Shown: positions 9,106-20,955 of the stretch, piece after piece
Position numbering within the stretch: the first letter of the stretch is position 1
Layout of the letters: every line of letters starts with the position of its first letter
NCBI GenBank assembly: GCA_003614735.1
Contig: KZ992619.1
Location: 1-26,098 of the forward strand
Origin: Thamnocephalis sphaerospora
Lineage: Eukaryota > Zoopagomycota > Zoopagomycetes > Zoopagales > Sigmoideomycetaceae
Reading direction: 5' to 3'
Length of the DNA stretch: 26,098 nucleotides
Program-made: the position numbers and the translations under genes
Notes under the pieces: model-generated
Told to the model about the DNA's origin: nothing
The model's input: the letters and a program-made list of their open reading frames with translations, nothing else
Databases searched by the model: none

Positions 9106-10048
9106 GTTTATCGGTGGGTGATAAAACTGCAGTGCAAATGGCGGCGATAGAGAAGCAGATTGCCACGCGCAGCACGGACCACGTAGCTAGGCGGTCTTTA
9201 AGCGCGTCGCTGGGGCTTGCAGTCTGCAATGTAAATGTGCACGCGCGTGTCAGTAGCTGTGGTGGTCGCATCAGGATATGCACAGACTGCCAATGCACGG
9301 CATGCCGCAGACGAAGGCAAACCAAACGAGCAGCTGAAACAACGTCCATGCTTTTGTTCACCTGGGCGTGCATACCAGCACGGGTCCCAAACCCACCGAA
9401 TCCAAACGGCCAGATGAATCTGCTTGAGATGAGAAGCAGCCAATTGGACGACGGAGATTTGTTGTGTTGTCAGTAAGCGCATATATCTAGCGGATATTGA
9501 TAGTGGAGAATAGATAGCGTTGAAGGCGTTTCTGTCTCTGCGCAAGACGCACACCGGCCAGACCCGCGTATACTGCGTAAACGCCACCACCGAGCGACGA
9601 AGCGACGCCAAAGACTAAGCAGACGGGCGGCCGAAGCGTACACGCGTTGCAATGGCAATGAGAGTATGCAGGAGGGAAGGGATGGGAATAGACCACAAAG
9701 GGAGAAAGAGAGAGAGAGAGCGAGAGCGAGGAACGAAGCGTGCCAAATGATGATAACAGGTCAAGGATAAAGACGGCCAAAAGGAGCGAGTACCACAACG
9801 CCCACTAGAACGCCAGCACACCTAAAGGCAGCACGCACACGTAGCAGGCTAACGCAGGCGATAACAGCATGGCCAAGCACTGACGGCAGCATGGCCAACA
9901 TTGATGACTACTGCCAGCAGACCAAAGTAGGATATCACGAGCGGTCATGGTTAATTATGGCGTCTGCCGCGTGTTTACTGGGTAAAGCAGCCACCAGCCT
10001 GTTCTCTATTGTTGTTCTACCCCACCCTCCCACGCGGCTTTACAGACC
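9106..10048. other. Intergenic between divergent J-protein and Mss4 genes
   Basis: 943 bp between two divergent starts, so both promoters must lie here. A GA-rich run occupies about 9700-9732. No gene is firmly supported. Some minus-strand frames between 9490 and 9960 encode hydrophobic, membrane-like stretches, listed as a doubtful candidate. Confidence 0.5.
9496..9960 (-). other. Doubtful small membrane-protein gene
   Basis: Two minus-strand pieces look like membrane segments. One begins at an ATG at 9901 and encodes 46 residues containing CAGVLVGVVVLAPFGRLYP. The other, after a CTTAG acceptor-like site near 9616, encodes VFGVASSLGGGVYAVYAG and then a basic tail ending at a TAG at about 9496, the layout of a small mitochondrial or ER protein. 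I could not join them in phase with good splice sites, and no family is recognised. The CT-rich stretch between them may be intronic. Confidence 0.2.
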
Positions 10049-10638
10049 ATGACGCACACGGACATTGCCATGCGGCGTTTGGCTGACGTGGATGGCGGTT
10101 TGGCAATGCTCTCGCAGCTTACCGCCGACACGACCACCAACGCGGTGGACATTTACTGCCCACGCGATGCCTGCCGGTGCAAGATTCTTCGGGCAAAAAC
10201 GGCCACGCTCGTCAGTCGCAGCGCAGACACGGTAAGCAGAGGCGACGGATCGGAGCGAAAAGGAACGACCGTCGCCTTGACCATGCTCACGCGTCTGTAT
10301 GCGCGCATACACAGTGGCGTATCGCTAAAGGAGCTGCGACCGACGACAAGAGCGACGGAGCAGATGCTGCTGCCGCTGATAGCTTCTGGATGGTAACGGA
10401 CGTGTTTGCCTTTGAGAACATTGGCTTTACCAAACGGGTACACACCCCCACCAACGCCGACGCCGACACGAACAGCGCCGCAGAGCCAACTGCACTTTTC
10501 CCTGGTCTACGCCTGCTTGCATGTGCCGACTGCGACCATGGCCCACTTGGCTACCAGGACACGAGTGCTCTTTTGCCTGGCGTGCGTCCAGAATGTCTGC
10601 TGGCGGTGGATCGTGTGCGCTACGCCATGCCTCTCTGA
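10049..10638 (+). CDS. DSS4: Mss4/Dss4-type Rab GTPase-binding zinc protein
   Basis: Mss4-family protein that binds nucleotide-free exocytic Rab GTPases (Sec4/Rab8 type) as a weak exchange factor or chaperone in secretion. Exons 10049-10231 and 10315-10638 with an 83-nt intron give 168 aa. Two zinc-ligand pairs are visible: CPRDACRC (Cys37, 42 and 44) and CADC (Cys131 and 134). Between them is the family core WMVTDVFAFENIGFTK (about 86-101). The C-terminal part LLAVDRVRY matches the family end. An Ala/Asp-rich insert (about 70-84) and a second one before the CADC pair lengthen it beyond the 123-aa human protein. The start is the first ATG in the frame, and the frame stays open across the rebuilt junction. 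It is divergent from the J-protein gene and in tandem with the ArfGAP gene 167 bp downstream. Confidence 0.93.
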
Positions 10639-10681
10639 CCGAGTCGTGACTTTGCTAACTTTTATTAAACAACCTGGTGTT

Positions 10682-10689
10682 CCAATCAG
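10682..10689 (+). promoter_or_regulatory. CCAAT box upstream of the ArfGAP gene
   Basis: CCAATCAG, 124 bp upstream of the ArfGAP ATG. The same octamer occurs at 1151-1158 and 26013-26020, the latter 108 bp upstream of the ZW10 start in reverse orientation. CCAATCA is the site bound by the HAP/NF-Y complex. A role here is inferred from sequence and position only. Confidence 0.4.
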
Positions 10690-10805
10690 GCACCGACACA
10701 CCCATACTCGCAAACATCCTAGTCCCTTTTTCATTCACAGCGCGTTTCGCCTGGCTTTTCTCTTTCCCTCATCCTCACTCTCATCTACCAGGAATCTAGC
10801 GCAAG

Positions 10806-12694
<1,889 letters not shown>

Positions 12695-13089
12695 GCAGTC
12701 ATAATGACTCGCTTTTGCCTTGATGATGCCCGACTTTGCATTTATGATCCGCAGCGCGTACATCCTTGTACATCAGTAAGCAAGCGTTAAAAATGATTGA
12801 CCTTCTCCCCGTGTGACTGTTTTGCATTGACGCCATTTGGGCATCTTGCCTTCGCTTATTCCAACGCCATCTGTATCACAACGCAGACAGCTTCTCCACT
12901 GACGTCAACCTTGGTCAATCTTCTTGCTGCTCTACACCACACCTGCTATCGCCAGTGCAGCCAGCATAGAGTTGCGTCAAAATCTGGCTGGCATTTCACC
13001 TTTTGTGTGCGCTGGTATACACACGGACTCGTCCTCATTTCGCTGCGATTGAGTAGGGTTTTGGTCTGCGAGCCAGCAAAGTGACTAGC
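12695..13089. other. Intergenic: ArfGAP 3' flank and TAG1-like promoter
   Basis: 395 bp between two genes on the same strand. I see no coding sequence. TTAAAAATGATTG-like AT-rich sequence near 12787 may belong to the 3' end of the ArfGAP transcript. Confidence 0.5.
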
Positions 13090-15873
13090 ATGACCACGTC
13101 TACGAGCGATGACTATGCCACGGAGCCTCTGCTGGGCGAGCCTGCATCGCGACCGGCAAGTCTTGGGACAACCGACAGTCAGACGGCCACCGAACATTAC
13201 TCGCCGCCATTTACAACGGGCGAGAGCACACCTCTGCTGGCGCAAGAAGCTACCAACAATACGGCGTCGTCCCTGCACGGACGCGAGCCCAAATCACCTT
13301 TTGCCGACACTTCCGCGCGTGACTATGGCAGTGGTGTGCCATGGCGTGAGCGGGGACATGGTGTGAACCAGCAGAGAGAAAGACGGCGAGCCTGCTCTGG
13401 ACTCGCCACTTTTCTGGTGGTCTACACGCGTGTAATCCTTTTCACTCTCCTTGGCATTCTGCTGCTTATTCTGCTGGGCTCATTGGTGTTTTACGTGGCA
13501 GTACCCTATGCAGCCCAGCGTATTATGGATAACACGCACATCCAGCTTGGCGCCGTAGACCTAAGCGAGATGGCTGCCGATGGTATCCGTCTGCGCGGCC
13601 AGATGAGCGTTACAGGTCCGTCTGGATCTCTCTACGCTGGGCAGATGGAGCCGGCAACGCTAGATGTACTGACGCTGGTCGGAGGCGACGAACGCGGTGA
13701 GGGCAGTCACGATTCCGACGAGCGACACACGGCAGACAGTGCACGTCACGTGGTGGTAGGCCAGATGGAGGTGCCGGGTGTGGAACTAACCGGCAGCGGC
13801 GAGTCTCGGATTGAGGTGGACAGCCGCCTACGCATCGTTGATACCGATGGAATGGCCATGCTGGTGCGCTCTATGTTGGAGCGCAATCAGACATTGCTGC
13901 GTGTGCGTGGTCAAGTTACATTGCGTGCTCGTGGATTGCGCTTTAGCCGTATCCGCTTGGACAAGGACATTCCGATGGACGGTGAGCATGCAGAGCGTGC
14001 TGAACAGTGATGTACCGGCGCTGATGTGCCATTCGTGGCAGGTTTTGGCGGCCTAAATAATGTGACGGTGCTGCATATGGATCTACCACGCAACCATCCT
14101 GACGGAGGCATTGCCATGTCGGTTCGTGTGGACATCTACAATCCTTCCAACACTACGCTACATCTGCCAGGTCTTGCGCTGCGTGCCGCCTATCAAGGTG
14201 TGCACATGTCAGACATCGCTCTTGGCAAGCTAAAGATGCAGCATGGTTCGAATGTAGTTCAGTTCCATGGCCGCCTTCTCCCCCAGCAAGGAAACCGTAC
14301 TGCGCTGGCTGCAATCGGCCATTTTGTACAGCGGTACATTGTCGGCAAGAATACGCCACTGGCTGTGCGGGGATGTGGCATCAGATGTGATGGCGGCAAC
14401 GACACCAAAGACGCAATTCCGTGGCTGGATACAGCATTACGTGCTTACCATACTTGCATGATGCTGCCAGGCGCACCCAACACCCGCCTCATCTCTGCGC
14501 TGACACAGATGCGGCTGGATATGGACTTTACGAATACAAAGCACTCCTATCAGCCACGAGCGTCTGGCCAAGTGGGCGCACGTCTTACCAAGCTGTTTGG
14601 ATTTCCAATGCGCGTCACCCAGTTGTCCATGGACACAGACTTTTCTCTGCAGCGCAGCAAGGATGACGATGGCCTGCCATTTGCACGTTTCCAGGTGCCA
14701 GTGACAAACGCCACCACACAGCTGGATCCCAAGGGAGATATTGTTACGTTTGGTGTGCGACGGCTGCCGATCGCAGCGCTCCCAGGGCGCGAGCGTGTTT
14801 TCGAGGACTTTATCGCGGCGCTGACCTTGAAGCCCAAGCTCCAGCTGATTTCCAACGGCAGCGCTAATGTGACAGTAGACACGGCCATTGGTCCACTGTT
14901 GTTGGTAAACCTGCCCGCCGATTTTGACTCGGTTCTCTTGGGTATGTCTGCGATGCGCTCTTGAGCTGTTTCTTCCGCTGCTCTGCTAACTGCGAATGTG
15001 CATATGAACAGGCATGGATAGCTTCCGCGGAGCACCGCTCGCCATGTCGCAATTGAGCATCACCAATACGACGGCAAAAGAACTGCATGTGCGCACCCGT
15101 GCGACAATATTCAATCCGACGGAATTCGGCTGCCAGCTGAATGTGATGCGCTTTGTGCTCAGCTATGATGGCATAGAGATTGGCGAAGTGGTCGCGCGAC
15201 CGGCCGGGATGCAGCCAGGCAACACGACGCTAACTACCTACGGCCGGATCGTCAGTTCTTCGGACGAAAAAAAGCAGGCTGCGCTTTCTCGCTTCTTTTC
15301 CAACTACATGTCAGGTGTGTACGCGGTGTTTCTTGCGTGGCACATGCACACGTTAACCTGATCGGCATGCGACCAGGCCAATCGCAGCCGGTGCGTATTG
15401 CTGGCCATCCCAATGCCACCGATGCACCATCGGCACTCCCAGCATTTAGAAAGTTGCACATAGATGGCATGATGCCAGGGGTTGAAGGCGCGCTTCTTCG
15501 CCAGGCGCAAGTGCATATTCTGTGGAAAACAGCGGTAACAGTACGACTATTCAATCCTGTGCCGGGCGTGACGGTAACTCTGATGAGAGTAAACACCGTG
15601 GTGAGCAAGGATGGAGTGGTGCTCGGTCGCAGCGAGTGGTCGTTTGGCGAAGGCACCAGCATGCCGCCGATCCGACTGCCGCCGGGTGAGGAGGTTGAGA
15701 CGGCCCGCCTGCCGGTCAGCTCTACTTCTGAAGGCGTCAAGCTTTTGCGCGGCTACATTGGACGCGAGCTGCCCGTGGACATGAACATATCGGCCTACGC
15801 ACTAGCAGGCGAATTTCCGCTTCATGTGCAATGGCTGCAGCCCAATGTCACCATGGGCGTGCGGCTTTTCTAG
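13090..15873 (+). CDS. DUF3712 single-pass vacuolar membrane protein (TAG1-like)
   Basis: Large fungal membrane protein with a cytosolic N-terminus, one transmembrane helix and a long lumenal region. In yeast the DUF3712 protein Tag1 sits in the vacuole membrane and helps end autophagy; that role here is inference. Exons 13090-13981, 14042-14941, 15012-15314, 15377-15873 give 863 aa. Residues 1-103 are polar, with an acidic dileucine-type sorting motif ESTPLL (45-50), fitting delivery to the vacuole. The transmembrane segment is about 104-138. The lumenal part repeats beta-rich units with motifs such as VDIYNPSNTTL, ATIFNPTEFG and VRLFNPVPGV, the LEA/DUF3712-like theme of an N-P pair in a strand. 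Many N-x-S/T sites are present. The introns are 60, 70 and 62 nt. The start is the ATG at 13090, because the in-frame GTG 9 nt upstream is not a credible start. It converges with FYV7, with 134 bp between stops. Confidence 0.85.
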
Positions 15874-16007
15874 CGGTATCGGCCATGTCGTCTACAGTAC
15901 ACCGACACGTTGTAGCATAGCCCACGCGTGCACATCAGTAAAGTGCTTGCGCGGCATCTCTATCATCTAAAAACATGCGCGCACGCTGGGTAGCGGATGG
16001 CTGCGGT

Positions 16008-17098
16008 TTATTTCTGCAGTTGATCCAGCAAGTTGGCAATCCGCCCAGCCATGGCAGGCTGGCCGTGGCGTGTCTTTTTCATCATACGCTTTCGCGTTAG
16101 CGTACGTTGCTTCTTCTTTTCTTCAATTTCGCGCAGACGCTGTTCTTTGACCAGGCGCTCTTCCTGCATTCACACCAATGTGCAAGGCATTAGATCCGAA
16201 GCTCGTTCCAATGGCCACTTTCACGGGCACACCCAGCAACATACCTCGCGAATCCGCTCCAGCTCCCGTTGTTGAGCCTCCATTTCTAGCTGAGCACGCC
16301 GCAGTGGATTTGGCTTGTTGAACCTGGACACACAGAGACGGCGTTGAACACGATGTAAAGCATCATGGCGCACGACAATGCTCACCGCTTCCATCCTTTC
16401 CGGCCCTTGCCACCGTCCTCGTCGCCTGCATCCCCGTCGCTATCGGCGCCACTCGGTGCTGTACCGTTCGACTGCTCGTCCTCTTCGTACTCGTCCGATT
16501 CATCGGCGGGTGCCTGGCGTCTGCGACCAGTCGCCTTGTTGGCGGATTCTGTCGCCGTAATAAGCCTCCTCCGCTCCAAATGCGACACCTCTGGCGTGCT
16601 ATCATCCATATCCACATCTTCATTTTGTGCCCTCCTACGTTGCTCCCTTTCTGCCTGCTGCTCTGCATCTACCTGGGCAAAAATCTAGTATTGTCATCCG
16701 ATGGCATCAGCCATTACCTCGCAGTCAATATGGCTTTACGGTAGCAACTTGCCTCGGCGTAAAACTCGGGCGTATCATCATCGTAACCCTTTTGGATTTG
16801 CGCATACTTTTTCTTCACCGTTGCCTTGTGGATGATCTGTGCGCGCTTTCGATCCGCTGTAGCAGCACAAATCAGCCTGGACTCTATCGGCTTTACGCCG
16901 CCTACATATCGTCATTGGTACACCCAACTTACCCTTGCCACGATAAGTACGCGCTGCTCTGTCCCACTGTCCGGAAAAGCTAGGACCGTCGTCACCCTCG
17001 CGACGATGACCATAGCCGCGGCCTCGTCCGCCTCGTCCGCCTCGTCCACGGCCAGCACCTCGTCCGCGGCCGCGCTGTTGGGCTCTCTCGGGTGGCAT
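16008..17098 (-). CDS. FYV7: FYV7-like rRNA-processing protein with RGG tail
   Basis: Nucleolar factor needed for 18S rRNA maturation in the small-subunit processome (role from yeast Fyv7; human relative CCDC59). Exons 17098-16933, 16856-16753, 16672-16386, 16323-16245, 16163-16008 give 263 aa. The N-terminus is an RGG/RG box (about 9-29), an RNA-binding type not usual in yeast Fyv7. The conserved core is a basic helical stretch (RAQIIHKATVKKKYAQIQKG) ending in PEFYAE. A long acidic insert follows (about 91-185), then a charged coiled coil, and the family signature at the very C-terminus: KKTRHGQPAMAGRIANLLDQ. The intron after PEFYAE (16673-16752) uses GC-AG splice sites (GAG/GCAAGT). Two possible acceptors lie close together there; I chose the one after TTTTTGCCCAG. 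It is divergent from VFA1, 162 bp away. Homology rests mainly on the C-terminal motif and layout. Confidence 0.83.
16673..16752 (-). other. GC-AG intron in FYV7-like gene
   Basis: 80-nt intron with donor GAG/GCAAGT and acceptor CCCAG. No GT donor nearby keeps the frame between PEFYAE and the following exon, and GCAAGT is the usual consensus for GC-type donors. Confidence 0.72.
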
Positions 17099-17260
17099 GG
17101 AATACAAGTGCGCTGCTAGGTTGCGCGCTGGATGCAAAGAAAACGGTGAAGGAAAGAAGAAGAAATCACAAAAAGTGCAGTAGCCTGCGCACCGTTCGTG
17201 ACGCTCGCCCTTGCCTATTTTCCATTCCACTTGCGCACATACACACATTTACCTTTGCTG
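17099..17260. promoter_or_regulatory. Shared divergent promoter, FYV7-like and VFA1
   Basis: Only 162 bp separate the two start codons, so both 5' UTRs and promoters must share this interval. It has an A/G-rich half (about 17135-17172) on the FYV7 side and a CA/T-rich half near the VFA1 start. No TATA box is seen. Confidence 0.5.
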
Positions 17261-17815
17261 ATGCCGCTGGTCAACGAGTACGTGAAACGCACTGCTAAAG
17301 ACGAGGCGAGCTGCTTTGTCTGCCACAAACCAACGACGGTGGTGCTAGTTTCGGCAAAATCGCAACCCGCCGACTGGTTCTACTCGTGCGCTAGTCATCT
17401 GGAAGACCGCGGCTTTTGCCAGTGCGACGCTCCAGCCGCCGTCGAAACCAGCAAAACAGCCGCCAGCGATAAGCCAGCGGTCGATGATGCCAAGGATAAG
17501 ACGACTAAACCTGCAACCGGTAATGTAAAGAGCGACCAGACCAATGGCAGCGGTAAGGAGGACGACCAAGGCGCTGCCACTAGTGTAGCGCAGGAAAAGA
17601 CCGCCGAGTCCACTGCTGAGGGCGCCAAAGTTCAGGAAGCTAGCACACCGCGCCCAGCAGATGCTGGCCATCCGGCAAAGTATATACTCCATCGCAATAT
17701 TTTCTATCTACGAGAGGCGCGGCTTGCATCCAAGCAGCGCGCTATCAGCACCAACCAGATGCTCAACCGCATGCCGGTAGCGCCCAAGACATCGCCACGG
17801 CCAAATGGCACCTGA
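17261..17815 (+). CDS. VFA1: VPS4-associated protein 1 (VFA1)
   Basis: Endosomal protein that binds the AAA ATPase Vps4 and stimulates its disassembly of ESCRT-III in the multivesicular body pathway (family knowledge). The gene is a single exon of 184 aa, the only complete intronless gene here. An N-terminal zinc-binding module is visible: C18-F-V-C21 followed by VVLVSAKS, then WFYSCASHL with C43 and H46, which is the family hallmark (CxxC...CxxH). The middle (about 58-130) is low-complexity Lys, Ala, Asp and Thr. The C-terminal block HPAKYILHRNIFYLREARL is like the conserved second motif of the family. I start at MPLVNEYVKR, where homology begins; the ATG-lacking upstream frame is probably 5' UTR. 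It lies head to head with the FYV7-like gene and in tandem with MFAP1. Confidence 0.87.
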   Translation: MPLVNEYVKRTAKDEASCFVCHKPTTVVLVSAKSQPADWFYSCASHLEDRGFCQCDAPAAVETSKTAASDKPAVDDAKDKTTKPATGNVKSDQTNGSGKEDDQGAATSVAQEKTAESTAEGAKVQEASTPRPADAGHPAKYILHRNIFYLREARLASKQRAISTNQMLNRMPVAPKTSPRPNGT

Positions 17816-17950
17816 AATGCGCGTTGATGCCGTAGCCGTTGATCATGTAAAGTAGCTTTAGTGCTCTGTCTCATCACTGTTTTTGTTTCGTTTTGTCCAC
17901 ATTGCATATTCCAGCGTACCAGTCATTAAGCGCATCTATTCTCCAGCGCC

Positions 17951-19752
17951 ATGTCTGCACGCAGTGCTAGCCAGCCGAAGCGAGAGCGCGTCAAGGTGAC
18001 GCGCTACTGGCCAGGACGAGCGCCCACGGAGCAGCCGGATCCTCTGGCTGATTCCGACTCGGACTCTGATGAAAGCGAGGCCAGCCAGGCTGAGGAAGAT
18101 GTCGACGTGCCACTTGCGCGTACCCGTGCGCCCGTCGGCGGCATCAGGATGGAGGTGCATTCTCTAAAGACGGCCGAGTTTGGCGGAGAATCTCAAATAG
18201 ACAGTGAACGAGCTCGCCTCGTGCGTGAGCGTCGTGCGCGTCAAGGTAAGCACAGCTCAACATGTAGTGCTATAGAAAATGCTCAACGTTGCATCCAATG
18301 TATCGTATTTATGGACATGACGCGCAAAAGGTGAAGCGGCGATGGCAGAAGGGAAAGAGGAAGAGGGCGAGGAAAGCGAGGACGATGAGACGCGTCGTCG
18401 CCAGCTTCTTCGGCAGCGACTACTACAGCGTCGTCGCGAAGAGGAGGCGGAGCTGGCAGCAGGCGAGGAAGAGGAAAAGGAAAGCGGAGACGAGATGGCA
18501 GAGGGCAAGCCAGGCAGCGGGCAAGCGACCGTCATCACTGCCGTAGATGAGGTAATGGTAGCACGTATTGCCTACGCTCATGTGACGCTCATTAACGGCC
18601 AACGCGATACTAGGGTCAGGAAAGCGAGTATACAACAGAGTATGAGACTGACAGCGAGGAAAGCGAGGAGGAGGTGCTGCTTAAGCCTGTATTTGTTCCA
18701 AAGTGCGTTTAGCAGCAACACCGTTACGCTTCTATCGCGACAATTTTACTGACATGCACGACCAAACAATTAGGTCTGGACGCGTAACGGTTGCGGAAAA
18801 GGAGCATGCTGCTCGGGAACTACAGGAAGCGGAGGAAAAGCGCGAAGCAGAGCGTATTGCACGCAAGGAGGCAGCTCACAAAATGGTTGCCGACATTATC
18901 AAGCAGGAAATCGAGAGTATGTGGTGGTTGGCGCATCAGAGTAGGCGATCTGCTGACAGTACGCTTGTATGCGGTAGACACGGAGGCCGACAAGATGTTG
19001 AGCCTAGGCGACATTCTCGCTGTGGATGATACAGACGGTCTGGATCCAACAGCTGAGCAGGAAGCGTGGAAACTACGCGAGTTGAAGCGCATTCGCCGAG
19101 ATCGCGAGGAACGTGAAAAGTACGTAAGACTTGTAAATCGCTACGCAACAGGCTGAATGCTCATCTATGGCTACTCGCAGGATGGAAATGGAACAAAAGG
19201 ATATTGAGCGGCGCCGTGCCATGACAGATGCAGAGATTATGCGTGAAGATGCGGAAAAGTTACAGGCAGACCGCGACAAGAAGAAGGGATCGCAATTCAA
19301 GTTTATGCAGAAATACTACCACAAGGGCGCCTTTTATGCGGTAAGGCTCGTGCATGTTGGATGCCTGTGGCAGTGGGCTTATCGCGCACTGCTATTTCGT
19401 TTGTCGTCAGGATGAGGACATTCTCAAGCGCGACTACACAGCCCCGACGCAGGATATGCCCAACGTGGAGATGCTGCCCTCCGTCATGCAGGTGCGAGAC
19501 TTTGGCAAGCGCAGTCAGACGAAATGGACCCATTTGGCCGCCGAGGATACGACAGAGGTAGGTAGTAAGTGCGCAACTACAGAGTCTGCGCTGTTTATCG
19601 CTGTCGTCTTATCCTGACACGTGGCCGTTTAATTTTTGCAGCGCAATGCTGCTTGGTCACAAAACAGCGACATCAACAAGCGCATGGCAAAGCGAATGGG
19701 TGGCATCAAGGGCAGTGTAGACAAGCCTACTGCCAAGAGGCGGAGAAACTAG
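17951..19752 (+). CDS. MFAP1: Spliceosome B-complex protein MFAP1
   Basis: Pre-mRNA splicing factor that joins the spliceosome at the B-complex stage with the tri-snRNP; misnamed a microfibril protein. Eight exons: 17951-18245, 18331-18551, 18620-18702, 18774-18916, 18960-19119, 19181-19340, 19411-19557, 19642-19752. The join gives 439 aa, as far as I recall the length of human MFAP1. Conserved blocks: KPVFVPKSGRVTVAEKE, AWKLRELKRIRRDREERE, FKFMQKYYHKGAF, a DEDILKRDYTAPT segment, LPSVMQVRDFGKRSQTKWTH, AAEDTT, and a basic C-terminus ending TAKRRRN. The N-terminal half is acidic (Glu/Asp/Ser) as in the family. Introns are 43-85 nt; the 43-nt one (18917-18959) is the shortest I accept in the window. 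All phases close without stops. The stop is 77 bp from the stop of the convergent Nudix gene. MFAP1 is absent from budding yeast, which helps place the organism. Confidence 0.95.
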
Positions 19753-19829
19753 CCGGCACGACACCACAGCGTGTACACATGCGAATAGATGGCGATTGTC
19801 CGTGTAGATATACCTCTCCTGCTCTAGCA

Positions 19830-20849
19830 TCATGGCTTTGCCCAGTGCCACAGACCGTTCTGGCCAAACATGCAAAGGCCATCGGCAAACATTTGCAGAC
19901 GTGCGTCTACGCCGTCACCCTGAGCGACATAGCCTGCAGGCGATCGTATTTGCGTTGTAAGCTGAGGTCATGCACGATGCCTTATCACCTGTGCTTACCC
20001 TCCAGTTTGGCAGAGAGCTCTTGAATCGGCACCAGTAACACCTCGATATCCTCGCCTTCGTCCGGAGCAGCTACAGGATGCCTATTGCGCGGGTCCTTCA
20101 TGTCCACGTCCACGTAGACAAACGCCATGTTGGCATTGCCAAAGCCAGGGTCGCTGTGGACCACTGGCGACACGCGCGCCACAGTGCCATGGTAGCCGGT
20201 CTCCTCGCGTAGCTCCCTCGTAGCTGTCTCCGCATATGTCTCATTTTTGTCCATCAAACCTAGCCACTCGGAGGTTAGCGCATATAGGATATATGCGCAC
20301 ACTCCACTGCGTGCCCACCTGCTGGACACTCTATACATTTTGCACCAAGTGGCGGGCGAAACTGGCGTACCAGCACGATCCTTGGCACGGCCTCGTCGCC
20401 CGTAGCATCGTCCGCAGATCGAAGCAGGGCCACAATGCATACAGCTGACGCCAGATCCAGTCCGGTTAGCCGTGCTTGTGATAGCGCGCACGACATGCTA
20501 GCACCCATGCTCACCGTCACAGCTGCCCGAGCGCGTCTTGCGCTCTGCACTTTCCCACACCTGCCGCAGCCGCCGTCGCAGCCTGATTAGCGCGGCAAGC
20601 ACGCCATGCACGGTGGATTCGGCCTACCCGCTCCTGGCCCGAGCTGTCTCGGTATAGAATCCGACGCAGACCAACCCATTTGGCCTTGCTATCTTCAAGA
20701 GGCGTGTTCTCAAGGACAACTGGGGGCTGGGACATTATCGACCGGCAGGCAGTGGCAACGCGCGGAAGCAAGCGAGGGCTGGGCTTTGCGGCCGAAAGAG
20801 TACGGGGCAAGTGGGTAGTGGCACGGACAAGTGGTCTTTGTAAGAACAT
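19830..20849 (-). CDS. YSA1: ADP-sugar pyrophosphatase, Nudix (YSA1/NUDT5 type)
   Basis: Hydrolyses ADP-ribose and related nucleotide sugars to AMP plus sugar phosphate. Exons 20849-20628, 20560-20515, 20444-20319, 20259-19999, 19933-19830 give 252 aa. The Nudix box is perfect and is rebuilt across the 59-nt intron: G132-x5-E138-x7-R146-E147-x2-E150-E151-x-G153. Family context is also present: AKWVGLRRILY, VWESAERKTR, VRQFRPPLGAKCIECPAG just before the box, and VDARL near the end. The first ATG (20849) gives a 38-residue extension with seven Arg, one Lys and no acidic residue, like a mitochondrial presequence. The second in-frame ATG (20735, MSQPPVV) gives a 214-aa protein matching the cytosolic family start. 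Both products may be made. The gene lies 106 bp downstream of bL33m on the same strand. Confidence 0.95.
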
Positions 20850-20955
20850 GGACAGCGCAAGAAGGGTGCAGAACCGCGACAGTGCCGATCCAACACGTCA
20901 TGGACACTGTGTCGTTTAGACAACTATTGTGTGGGCGCAGACAAGACGCACATGC

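Noticed and set aside
16363-16688. ORFs on both strands over the acidic insert of the FYV7-like gene
   Set aside because: Shadows of repetitive Glu/Asp/Ser coding sequence; only the minus-strand frame joins the other exons.
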